The position numbers and the translations under genes are program-made. The notes under the pieces are model-generated. The model ran no database searches, was not told the origin of the DNA, and saw only the letters and a list, made by a program, of their open reading frames with translations. A stretch of 64,000 bases of DNA. Source: Monocercomonoides exilis. Lineage: Eukaryota > Preaxostyla > Oxymonadida > Polymastigidae. Positions 51,901-59,863 of this stretch are shown piece by piece (within the stretch, counting starts at the first letter, position 1; each line of letters starts with the position of its first letter). The stretch lies in NCBI GenBank assembly GCA_001643675.2, contig LSRY02000007.1, positions 1,504,001-1,568,000 of the forward strand. Reading direction: 5' to 3'.

Positions 51901-52392
51901 TGAAGTCACTTCTGTGTTTTCGTATTTCATTAGCAGTGTGATGTTTCGGATTTTAATATCGCATTCATTCATTCGAAAAAGTGTATTGAATGATCTTCTT
52001 TCAAAAACAGCCTTTGAATCTTCAATTTGGAGCGACGAATCCGAAGCAGATACACAGAAAGCATGCTTCTCACCCCTGAAGAGCATTAACCTTCTTTCTC
52101 GAAGCGTTGAATTTTCCACTCTGAAATGCGTTGATATTGAGGTTTGTTCGAATAATGCATTTCTTTTCTCAAATAAGTCAGGAAAAGCGATGCTTCTTCG
52201 AATATTTTCCTCACAAATGTTTTCTTTAAGTAAAATCGAAATTTTATTGGAACGAACATTGCTGATGTCGCTGATATCTTCTTTTTCAATAATCATATCT
52301 TTGTTGTTCAATCCCATCTTGATTTGAAGTGAAAACGATGTTACCAATATGAAAAGTGTCAATTGGATAAGTGGCATCCTTCTGCGAAACAT
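39946..52392 (-). CDS. Giant Pmp-like beta-solenoid surface protein with pseudokinase tail, 4148 aa
   Basis: One uninterrupted exon of 12.4 kb. The first ATG (52392) opens a signal peptide (PLIQLTLFILVTSFSLQ); a longer frame upstream starts only from TTG. Solenoid repeats carry GGA motifs (RGGAVYC, HGGAFSI, NGGALWV, NGGAMWLS, GKGGAMFVD) and FxxN motifs (FEKNRAD, FEGNIATWG). Eight CGxxxxPC-type boundaries lie near residues 554, 898, 1293, 1704, 2094, 2467, 2775 and 3161; two have R or G in place of P. A membrane helix at about 3692-3716 precedes RWRK. The tail matches the gene at 3340 almost residue for residue over stretches such as NDNIRKDPKAFEMVTMEMSP. The kinase-like part keeps RWKAPELQ (about 4013) and FSVGMMLWECL, with no visible VAIK, HRD or DFG. 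Role inferred: surface receptor or adhesin. Confidence 0.85.
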   Translation of the reverse strand: MFRRRMPLIQLTLFILVTSFSLQIKMGLNNKDMIIEKEDISDISNVRSNKISILLKENICEENIRRSIAFPDLFEKRNALFEQTSISTHFRVENSTLRERRLMLFRGEKHAFCVSASDSSLQIEDSKAVFERRSFNTLFRMNECDIKIRNITLLMKYENTEVTSFVTWNGNVNHLNMREKVFLEDSLFSSMTMMPFLSVLGSSTMLFTAIDNVAFFNITSYVAHKETGVSKENVCFQKSFISNCEINECDNVFCNNVEKAKSMIEFCATNTSFEKSHDPIRDKTFSSSLDTFDNGMIEYESCSFINCISSIRNGSAICIKGSASLTLVGCLFENCSITYTGEAYPRGGAVYCAGSGNIITINTTFESCWCNCPPKEPHGGAFSIINMANPFLKKCDFRNCNSSSICGALNVEKHSKLDVIDCAFEKNRADSRSGCLHIYNGVKNHFANCLLKESKACTAYAGAVNIVTIGNTICSFLFCFFMNNTSFNKKGHDIYIEGNGTERAAKEWIVCSYSTSESTGRVYCGELKQGWLPDVPEIYNPLQIDSTGGNDILGCGASINRCKTIGFALTQWVSHKHTGIVVCSSELVESNISVFGLEIQFEKDNAVTDVTVSSNVGSGCLFSVGSGSLELDRWTIVHASGKSRDGSLFIVEGFYGLIDLKVCSICADSMDASFAKPFFVAEMGEIILEGCSIEGVCLGTCSLFAWEKEGNVDVRNGSITRIHRMEGNGAVIERTLQSGETCDLWNTTISECKCMNGNGGALWVKTAGGSHLHVSSGNKVMKVMNCVAQCIDPDGSAGKSKGGGIFLQLENAEDDFEIVNPQFEGNIATWGSHLFIASPSLKTSVIQEHLPFYPNYFGEKDIEGEDGATPNIAIPLVFYLQQREARVSVGDGGFDVSACGFVKYPCRSLDYGFGQESSSNSIQFNKSYTWGECFRLDRQKGYIMSGVEGKSEVKMVGNDSRLYEMVEIRSSVKITLVAFVLEQSLKQQQTSVFVVEEGEGSSLEITSSSVKGCSNEQIIPFCFVCVKDGKTLLSNVGVVKLSFSAQPFLACDGSNSEISMIQAVFTDVVCTGEHGLIEISNGSIAKISTSRFESERGSTQPAIVAFRAKSVLVNETNTSGLEVETGDGCFIHGIVGAGCEVDVEGGNVSGKCTKGNGGAMWLSMESGGIVHVGKSSLVQVSKSEARYSSGSGGLGGGIFAEVKNSGVDFVLKALEFAECHADLHGHNVFLRAPNFTTSVTNSTFEFCRDTTNEDELVGYEGGDDTYAIPLVLYLRGAPLPVIVGGDNKKDFDRCGYEGYGCATIDFVITRWANTDGLSSTITSAVSLSSEANLSQGAFEFNGTTVNSQIDVRENADKKQDGMIETSSTCLIKGVKIVVPSGLDGRLSLMFTREGSLRVDSCSLSIRLSLSAAYSLFMCTGGTLTLWGVSMRDITFNSGSAVWISEEGVCEIVGCTMTNVKGSGTSEGTISYSSRGALNVENTTVVEEGAADDFCKTLLFDNMGKSMHMRNCSFCNLTRSGVSGCGLFGKLDDGMELVLNGVRWENCSVHGGSGGGCFVELSRTAVLRIGGSGEERLAEKCRALNGDVSDASELLSGVGGGMVVKCIDGGRDFALKDVQFGKEENANEAENGGNNMFVMCGNLSDVVNVNSLNFDFPKAVEERPILEDMMGMENGENEMLIPLAVFFRQSIGGVYVGKKGCNYRLCGFEDYPCEGIKYAATRRAGDANVEIVLLRDFVFDNPLVLDAQEMTIKVQGDERDRAVIESGEGDSDSMIETKKNTSFECIWFCVPQSFASHRKCFLKCTECSLKLKECSVKSESGEMNYSFVSVQGGELTMKGFSVKGVCVDGHGLVEASGIGSKMELSEANLENVSAIGSEGVLSGGRCSSFKVSNTWMNMSTLSDCAMIRFVECGAVEMRCVNVWNISRQAGDGGAFVGEVGEGEKCEIVGNTFNNVSCLENNGRGGCGCVEVKAGGTLNVEDNCFEGNGVSGEESFGGGLYLKFCAVSVEYSMKQNEFVDNRAEIGKDVYVVCPQPRKMLRLELWEETVKESDEKERFWVYDDTSGAVISSSILVMLFPAGEEIVFVNGLFQNNNGCGHEEMPCRDVEYAFKFVIELHTTIRLAGNTFLEGVIDANKTLTVDGTNNTKPELEIKPGGQLCVSDAEVVLSLRGLHFKLTSETETTSNSVVSASALQALNSLSSVLLIIQGRCAVVNCLFGEEGEGREEVGRWVVQESGGSVELSSVKFAGLGFGGSWGIVFCEGGEFSCRNTSISQISSGEASLFVSGGHAKWKFKAVNVSAVNAINGRIVTVNKGSGLTMSDGCVVEGCGASTKNGSFGLCEMSEENELRIENVQMSSWVSDVGGGYGGCLFVAMSEGYANNYLFRGVGFKENNAFVGKDMFVECVELNSSILSDRFCIELTSGSDESTVDVKGVDVSRFEDPVDLRLFLVQAHLSTVVVSSEGFDMVGCGEEAYPCHSFWSGYSNTLEGAEKRELHIQNVVEIDRGYDVSSFVVASLSEGEECELRVSGELQNGVFDGVFVNSKASEFRLINFQIPSSMISAIQAIIVSSSTSAELMMNHCSISESSGMLTDYGIVKVMGGRFIVENCSFTSLTEHSHAPFAVQGSLRAENCTLTKAKSRTGKEGGLMCIRLGSSDCAKVDGCRMEGCECKAGNGKGGAMFVDGSEATEPKCISLNGTFFLSNLAAIGKHLFVGCQDLNTTVTTETFNLSLSEMESDDNDLMGADSVHGETSLIRFLVEFRSSTVHVGAGGYDLLRCGSAEDPCQSWRYGIEHLLTEANEKTIVVSGECRYEEDGILSGFEVKSAGAENEEQSTASLIIECSGDEGVDVCMRNTRKLRFEWITFVVRDGFVNERGGVIVSEGEELEMVDCGVSMKVPASQVSGISFAVVMRGSVIVKRLSVVSSSIGKYLFEVAVDVECVMEGFKAEMVEMRDGSIIGTRDKQVGEVQKRNGRSAITLVKSEFKNITNNGGNGCVFDLGMSSSATALDVNASVFEMCMSSNSPKGGAIYFHMVSGGYLHVRDTSITLSSCSAQSGWGGGAYVGAVFAGDLDMMFKSIVFDSNIAHIGRDLFVECYSIKEQINETQFLFDLRESKYNRLNAIYGIDRTELCGEPVNLIEFIVIYQNDTIFTTSDREVASEDSRNCGSQMLPCASLGFAVSHLTHDFESQIVVIGEGLIKGELDVTDASIRSRTTKAAYLRLNTHLESTRPCVVLCIESVVFRGISFVVDSESLRNHFRFVECGQGKTEMTKCTFSGTVNEHKNAFLMNATLLYVSSGGYLELENATLSHVSSSSPMITCEQKSRLSCTSLVMTSLECSLGLITAKDCEMVAIEKSECRDVMCDGGALFAFEGENEMKESEDARNKCECVFSVCSIENITMTAGMGEVLFANCLGSLRMQNISFAKCVSREQKGKMLRSERSNAVELESCTFSGDEGERESELNASGKEMCEWNGSVVHFEDSSVVMSFTTIKNAKDGGMSVSGGDVRIERGEFLNNNPGVVKFPSVRRNIICSGEGLVNIESLKGGDGMKDNSSLWFLNEGCRVEGIVSERSSTLFIPVLEEVKSKEKGSVVELRFLGSVLIPCELSFKVSTWIGDAEAVERHEFSDADFVSEKEVRGSISSSAIVSVPNEAEVTVTIAFGEKGAQHCTTQFVLKNRTGQMGGNGNLVKEGIEAASSWALIAIAIFAVLFLVVLIISIILAVRWRKSKEEAKKYKEIVNDNIRKDPKAFEMVTMEMSPEEQWRRAEKEAEKKNEERIKKRVYETNMEHSESSEHLLSESGSTEYILGRDSDKIPEWVLEEVDEKEWEEEIQKRSPSPSISSTSTTDTSDTESTFVRGEDLCPTTSSMSNLVDAMSCSSPYVKLIVDLRDSLFMLLHGKNEKKEMAIGSLMEREVTGAHLLFWVVHGALHSFEDDKYYLPSLANLSPHIILFSEHMEIAIALHSDCFSDDSSSSSSISSSTIITSSSACSSSNRNGKDSPPPSSAFEEDGYYRKECLRWKAPELQMNKKMSATKESVVFSVGMMLWECLSLKIPFEEYEGDAAGQKIANGERPNMGVISGSRQAGLVAAALLQHGRDRITLCDVKKELIKFFSKNEVTLTMSDAIIDEEQEDDSKANNSRASFSKSGESCT

Positions 52393-53363
52393 TAAAGCTT
52401 GTCCAACTTGAAAAACAGAGAAAAGAATATTCAATAAATTTAACTATTAAAATAAGGGTCATCTGGAATTTTTATTGATCTTGATTTTATTTTTGATAAA
52501 AAAAAAAAAAATAAATAAATAGAACTTTATTATTTCATGAAGAAAAGTGATGAATAATAGTCGCTGTGCATTTTTCAATGTCATTGACTTCTTTTTAAAA
52601 AAAGAGAGTGATTTTAGGCGAGGAGAAAAAAAACTTCCAGTTCAAAATGCTTTTTAATGTTTCAATGTTCGCAATAAAAATAAGAAATAAGAACATTTGG
52701 TATATTTTGACGAGAAATTTTTGTTTAATTCTGAAAAAAAAATTGGAAACCCATTTTTGAAGCTTTTTTTTATAAAAATAAAACCCAAACAAGTGATTTG
52801 GCTTCGTTTTTTAATAAATATTATGCCCTTATTCATTTGTTATCAATGCATTTATACCAATTACGTCTCAAAAACCTATAAGAAATTATGACAGATAAAA
52901 TTTATTGGGTTTTTAATAAATTTTTATGAAAAGACGTTATTCTCCGCTTAATTATGAGTTTCAAAAGAATATTTCTATTGAACATATTCGTTGGTATTCA
53001 AATGGTCCAGTTTATTTTTTGACAAAATTCTTTTTTTGTGTTTTTTATTTGAAATGTGCATTTTGTTCCCATTCACCTATTTCAATGGGAAAATAAAAAA
53101 TAAAGAAAAAATTATCATCAACAAAAAGAAAACAAACAATGTTGTTTTTCATAAAGTTATTTTCAATGATTGAACAAATTTTTGAAGAGGAAATAGATCA
53201 CTCTTTTGAGCCTGGTTTAATTTACGATTTGATGAAATCACAAAGATTGCACAAAAGAAAGTTCGATAATTAGTATTTAAACTGTTCCTTTAATATTTTT
53301 TGAATTGTTTTCAAAGTCAATTGAAATAAAAACATGCAAATGATGTGAATAATTGAAGTGACT
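52393..53363. other. Intergenic AT-rich DNA between giant gene and importin-beta gene
   Basis: Should hold the promoter of the second giant gene, which reads left from 52392, and the 3' end of the importin gene. The sequence is A and T runs; I see no gene, RNA or clear repeat. Confidence 0.45.
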
Positions 53364-56300
53364 TTACTTGAAAAGAGGAAGCAAATCTTCCTGTCTTTCT
53401 TCATCGAGCATGTTCCACATTTTTGCTAAGTATTCAGCAGGGAAGCATTTTGTAAGCGATCGAAGAAACTCTTGCAGCTTTTCATCTGCTTCTTTTGAAA
53501 CAAGAGGAGATGAAACGATCTGAACGAGCACTGAAAGCAAGCGCCGGAGCTCTTGTGCAACCAAATCGTCTGCCCTATCAACCGGACTTCCGTCTCTAAG
53601 AACCGCCAAGCAACGCTGAGCAACATCAGGCGTCTTTCCAAACACAGCAGTGTCGCTTGCTTGGAGCATCCGCAAAAGCTGGTCGTGGCACCACACAGCT
53701 TCATCGACATCGGTGCTGAGAGGAAGGCATTCGTACCACAGGCGCTTCAGCTGGAAGACTTGCGCTGCATCAAGAACAGAGCTCTGCTGACGCATGAAAT
53801 ACTGCAGAACGCGCATCAATACAGCAACCGCATTGTCATAAGCCTCCAGCTGGCTTTCTTCCATGGAGTTAACATTCACCTTTATCCAATGCTTGGCATA
53901 CTCCAAGGCCTGTTGCAGCACAGGTGCAGACGATGCATTGTTCGCATCTGCAATCCGTCCTAATGCGGTCAAAGCTGCAATACGTGTGTCCGTTTCCTCG
54001 ACTGCGATTGAGTGGGACGGGTCTGCGTAGTAGAGGAAGTACGGCGCGAATGTTGATATCGATTCCTGTCCCTTATTACCCCCATCCTTAATGCATGCAG
54101 TCATCATATACAATGCAAGTGCCCTATCAGCATCATCGTTGAATGGAAGTGGGTTCTCTGGTGTTGGTGTAGCTGCCATCTCAGTGATGATTGGCAGCAA
54201 AAGAAGAAACCCGTCACAGAACGCATCGCCATATGTGCGGAAGAGCAAAGTGACGAAGGACAAAACAGAGCCAGACATGCTATTTGTGGACTCGTATTCA
54301 TCAACATCATCCAGCTCATCCACTCCAACAACATCATCTGCATCGTCTTGAGTTCCTGCTTCTGCATGTTCCACAACTCCAAGGCTTTTCATAAGAAGCT
54401 TCTTGTGATAGCGTATCCGAAGAAGCAGCTCCTTCATTCCTTTCGTCAATCCAAGCACATCCAAATGTCCGCTAGCACTTTGTGGAAGCGGAAGAGCTGC
54501 CCATGGCGAAGGCGACGGAGGAGCTCCAGCCATCTGAGCCCAAGGCGACATGCATTTGCTCCACTCCGGAGCAGGAGTGGGCGTAAGAAGAGGGGAGACG
54601 CTCTCCAGCGCAAAGATTAAGCTGGAAGCAACACTTGTCCTAACCGCAGCCGACATGGAAACTGATGGAAGCTCTCGTGAAGAAGCTACGGGCCCTGAGG
54701 CACTTCCTGCAGAAACTTCTGGAGGTGATCGGAGCGAGTCTATCAGCAAAGGCATTGCGCAGTTAGCAAATCGAGTGAACAGAGCAACTGGATGGCAGCC
54801 ATCAGGAATTGGAGGCAGAGGTGGAAGAGGTGGGAGAGCGCTATCAGCAGCTGTTTGCGGATGACTTTGTGGGTACAACGGATGAAACACATCTTCCGCT
54901 GGATTCGCACGCGGAGACACGCAAATGATGCAGTTGGAGACGAGAGATGCAGCAGAATCGATTGAAATAGAGAGAAGTGCTGTTCTTGCCTCTTCCATCA
55001 CACTCAGCCCAGTTGTAATGCACGGCTCAACATACGGAGCGAAATAGGGACCGACCGAGCGCGCAATGATGGACAATCGCAGCAGAGCATTTTCCCTATC
55101 GCTCAGTGCGTTCTCGGCCTCTCCACGCATCTCCACAAGAGAGTCCTGCATGGAAGTTGATTTCCCCTCCATTTGGTCTCCAGGAGTCGAATCACTCGGA
55201 GCCCCGATGCTTGTGGCAGTGCTGGCTATCATGTCGATGTCAGCCTCAGTCAGAGCAGCCTTCTTTTGCGCATCTTTCAGGAGAAGCGGCACAGTCAGCG
55301 GCAGAAGAGGAGCAAAGCGTCCTCCGAGAAGCGTGGGAAGGCGCGTCCACACAGACTGGATTGAATCCAAACGCTGGTCACTTGAGAAAGCCTTTGATGC
55401 TGTTTGAGAATCTGCCGGTGAGGAAGAGGAAGAAGGAGATGAAAGCGCATTGAACATCTTCAGCACTGCTCCTGTGAACTGGGCGATCCATCTTGCAGCT
55501 ATGGTCTTGCCACAAGAGACGAGGAGAGCAGAGACGCAGTCCACCACAACTCCCTGGTATGTAATGAGATCCTCAGAGTCAGTGGGCAGCACATCCTTCT
55601 CCACAACAACCATCATTGCCTGGATCATCTGGTTGACCTGCTCTGCCTGTTGTGCACTCCACTGCTCCAGCAGCTCTTCAGCTGCATCGGCCACTTCAAC
55701 CAGCGAGCGGACAGCTTCTATGCGCTCTTTTGCCATCTGAGACATACCGACTGAGTACAGAATAGGAATGACAAGAGGCAGCAGTGGCTTCAGATGCGAC
55801 TTGGGAATGTTTGCTGCTGCCACAGCCAGCAGACGCAATGCAGACATCCTAATTGAAGGAATGGTATTCAGCACAGAGTGTTGCATGATGGACAGCACAG
55901 CAGAGACGGCTCGAATGACAAAGGGCTTTTTCTTCACGAATCGCTGAACCGGTGCAGAGAAAAGCGAGTTAAAGAGCTCGAGAATAGCCAGGCCAATTCG
56001 AGGATACGCAGCAGCCAGGCCATTCGAAGGAATAACAACAGCGTTAGATGCATCTGCAGATGAAGAAGCAGTTGCAGCAGATGAAGTTTGTGATAGTCCA
56101 CTTGAAGGTGTCAAAGAAGACGAGGAAGAAGGCGAGGATGTAGCACACAGAACAGCCAGAGTTTCGTCCAAAACTGAGCCAATCTCTTGTTTTGTCAGTT
56201 CATCCTTCACTCCTTCCAGTGACGTGGCTATTGCTCTTATTGCCATGTATTGCTCCTTTGGCTGAGCTGAATGCAACGCGGGCTGAAAAACTGCTGGAAA

Positions 56301-57885
56301 GAAAGGACGGAAATACTGCTCGGCTCTAAATGTTCCGGATATGTCGCTAAAAACCTGCAGCCCCAACGATATTGTATCATCAGGATCCTCATTCTGAAAA
56401 TAGATGGATTCAAATAAGATGAATTTAAAAAAAAGGAAAAAATGAAAAATGAAAAAAAAGTTAATTTGAATATGAATGATTTATTTTTTGTGTTTTAGGT
56501 TCAGATAAATTTTCGCAAACATCTTCGTCTTCCATCCATTGTTTGTCTTCAGCCAGCCGAGCATTCACCAGCAGACGCCATCCGATTGCAACAACCGCCG
56601 CAAGCTCCTTCGATCCGCCGAGTCTGATCTTAAACGGCCTTATGAGCGACACCAAGAAGGTTGTGGTGATTGACCGTAGCTCTTTCAAGTTCTCACGGAC
56701 AGACGCAGGAAGCACCTTCATTTCGCACCCTGGCGTCGCTGCCGCCTGGTCAGACTCTTCGATTGCGTTGCTTGAAACGGTAATAAATCCACCGAGCTTT
56801 TCGAGCCAGGAAGAAAGTGTGGCTCTGAAAAAATTGGGAACTTTGTCGGCCAAATCAATTAGCAGCTGCTGTGTTTCAATTGCACCAGAATAATCGCCTT
56901 CTGCAAGCAGACTTTCCAGACGCACAAGAACCACAGGGGCCAATTCGCTAATGTGTTTAAGTGTCTTTTTGTCTTGCTTTACTAAAAACAAAAGAACAGT
57001 AATTGCACGGATTGCATATCTGTTCATCTATTCAAAAAATGGGAAAAAAACATAGAAATTAAAGATTTTTTGGAGGAAAGAAATATTAGGTGAAAAGTAC
57101 AAAAGCAATATTGTAATATGTTATATGTTATATGAATTTTAAAAATAAAATCAAACTTTTTTGCTTTGGGTGTCCGTTAAAGCATTTCTGAAGATCTCAT
57201 ATAACTGTGGAATATATTGCAAGAAATGCTTTCCATTAAAATCAATAATTTCCGAAAAAATTAAAATTGCCCCTTCGCGTATTCTTAGTTCGGGGCTCGT
57301 TGCCCATTCTCCCAGCGCTTTTACCGTGGCTGTTTTTTCTGATTCACCAACTAAATAAAAAGTCCATTCAAAAATGAAAATCAAAAAAGAAAATTCATTC
57401 AAAATCAAATGCACAACCATCAAGCAATAAAGAAAGAAAGTTGGAATAGCAATGAGTTATATGTATGGACACGACTGGATTGAAAGACAGATTGAGAAAA
57501 GCAGAGTTTAAAGCAGAATGAAGTGCATTTCGGGTTTGCAGAGAAATTTTGTTGAAAATAGAAAATTTAGGATTTCGTGCAGCCAATTGCCTCCTGAGTT
57601 GAGACAAAATAAATTTAACAACCTATATTAATTACATAATAAATGTTTTTCATCATTTCAAAAATAATAAGGCAAACATAGTCTGGTTGTGAAGGTTCAA
57701 GAAGTGAAAGCATATACTGAACAAATAGATCTGGATTTGTTGAGGATAGATTCTCCAAAGATGCCGAAGCAGGCTTCCGAAGAGAATCATTTGGAGATAA
57801 ATTGCTTAAAAGGTATTAAAATGAGAATTAACAAAATCCATTCAAACTTTTCAACAAGAACTCTGCACTGCTCCTTTATTTCCAT
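53364..57885 (-). CDS. Importin-beta family nuclear transport receptor (IPO5/Kap121-like)
   Basis: HEAT-repeat receptor that carries cargo through nuclear pores under Ran control. Exons: 57885-57848, 57804-57678, 57622-57418, 57350-57157, 57027-56521, 56393-53364; 1366 aa in one frame. The N-terminus MEIKEQCRVLVENNLSPND and PDYVVKFILSQLRRQLAARN fits the importin-beta N-terminal HEAT region. Other matches to IPO5/IPO4 are REGAILIFSEIIDF, the acidic loop MEDEDNEDPDD and the C-terminal NAVAVLMRVLQYF with WYECLPLSTDVDEAVW. It is longer than human IPO5 (about 1100 aa) because of Ser/Pro-rich insertions. The end of exon 3 is the least certain junction. Four of five donors are GTTTG. Subtype (IPO5 against IPO4) is tentative. 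Confidence 0.88.
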
Positions 57886-59863
57886 TTCAAACTTTTCAAA
57901 ATGGAAAGAAAGAACGTTTCTTTTTATGATCTTTAAAATTATAATTTTTTCTTTAAATGGATTTTTATTTTTGTGATTAGTTCAAGTTTTATTTTTTTGT
58001 TCAACAATTATAGTTGTATTGTCTAATTTTTTATAAGAAAGTCAAATTCTGATAAATCAAAATAGAACTGAAAAGCAAAAAAGTGATAAGCTTTTATTTA
58101 TCATTTTTAAACTGAAAATTATATCAACAAAAATTAGAATCAGAGCGTGAAACACAATTGAGTGAGCAAAACTTAACTTAAACTTCATATTTTTAAACGA
58201 AAACAAAAATATTATCTGACAACGTTGATGTGAAAGTTATGAAATGAAGGAATTGTCACGTTTTTGCAAAATATCATCTATCAAAGTTTTTCTTTCATAT
58301 TTTCATCTTCAATAATAATTAAATCGAATTTAAAAAATCCTTGAAAACTTTCAAAATTATCTGCTATAGTCTTGTAATGTTTTTTTCAAAATATTAGTTT
58401 CATTGCATTGAATGCAATCTATTTATTCAGCCACTTCATGAATGTGATCAAAAAGTCGTTACCCATTAGCCTAACAAAAAAAATGAAGTAAAATCCACCA
58501 TTTTACAATAATAAACAAAGTCGAAATGCTAGGAAGTGACAAGATTTAAATTTCTCTCCATAAGTTGATGAATCTTATGATTATTTCCATGATTTCTAGC
58601 AATTCCAACATGAAAAAATAATTGTCAATATAAAATCCAAGTTTAACTAAAGGAAGTGTTAAATGCAAGCTACGTTGATTCCATAACACATCCACCAAGA
58701 GATCCAACAAATCTGTAACAAAAAAGAAGTGCCATACAATAAATATCCAAGAAATTTTATCAACCGTCATGAAATACAAACCACTTTCATTTTAATTGCT
58801 AAATGCTTTCATAAACATCTCTCAACATTCAACTTCCACACCATAAATCTGAGCAAATGAATATCCAAAATCACCTTTCCTGAATTAGAACACTCCAAAA
58901 AAATGAGTTAGCTTTATCAATAACTTGTTTCGAAATCGTGAAACCATGAAACGTACAAGCAATTGTGTTTGAGGTATTAAGCTATTTCCAATAACAGCAA
59001 TATTTCGAAATAGCGAGAAAAATGTTGAACTTCAAACAACAACATTTATTTTTATTAGCATTGCAAAACAATTCTTAGTGCATTGAGAAAATAAATTTGA
59101 ATTCAGATTGATAAATGATCTACTGTCAAAATGTAAATGTATTCTGATTAATTTTTGGTATAAATTTATGAATATCTTTCCCAACATATAAAAGAAGCTT
59201 TTTCTTTCAATTCATATTGTGAGTGTGCAGGATAAATGAAAACAAAGAAGACACAGAAAATGACAAATAAAATATACGGAAGAACTACTATCCACCTCCA
59301 ATCCAACAATTGCTCCGAAATTTTAAAAAAAAAAATTATCTATACGTTCCAAATAAGAGTAGGAGGAAGTTCGTTAAATTTTTCTCAAAAAGGAGTGACT
59401 TGCTTGTTTCCGATGATTTATTTGATTGTCTGATACCAAGAAAGAATAGGAAACAAGTTGAAAAATATGCAAACACAGAATGAAGCAATTCCGCCAACTA
59501 TTCGAGTTAGAAAGTATCCTAATATCATTCAAAACTGCTGAATTGCCAAAAATAAAATGTACTCTTTCAAGAAAGAATGATTCCCAAATATGTCAGATGC
59601 CAGTTAAATGTATGATTGTGAAAGGTACTGCAAATCATCAAATGATCCAAACTATCGTCGTTTATAACTCTTACCCAGGGAAACTGAATCGATAGCATCT
59701 GAATCAAATGTGCAATCAATTAAAACGCAATGAAGAAAAAAAAGAGCTAAGCACCTGTTCAGTGATCCGACAAATAAATAAAATATCATTCTCCATCAAA
59801 ATTAAAAAATACAGCTCCACCAGCACCCATTCACAAAAGGGGGGAAAAAAACTGAAAACAAAG
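57886..59863. other. Intergenic region, possibly with decayed coding remnants
   Basis: About 2 kb. The minus-strand stretch 58546-58779 (WNQRSLHLTLPLVKLGFY, MEIIIRFINLW) and the plus-strand stretches 59236-59433 and 59480-59695 have slightly less AT-biased, gene-like content. I cannot assign them to a family or join them into a gene. Otherwise nothing is supported. Confidence 0.4.

Noticed and set aside
52393-52434. Longer start of the second giant gene at 52434
   Set aside because: That start codon is TTG. The first ATG, at 52392, directly begins a good signal peptide.
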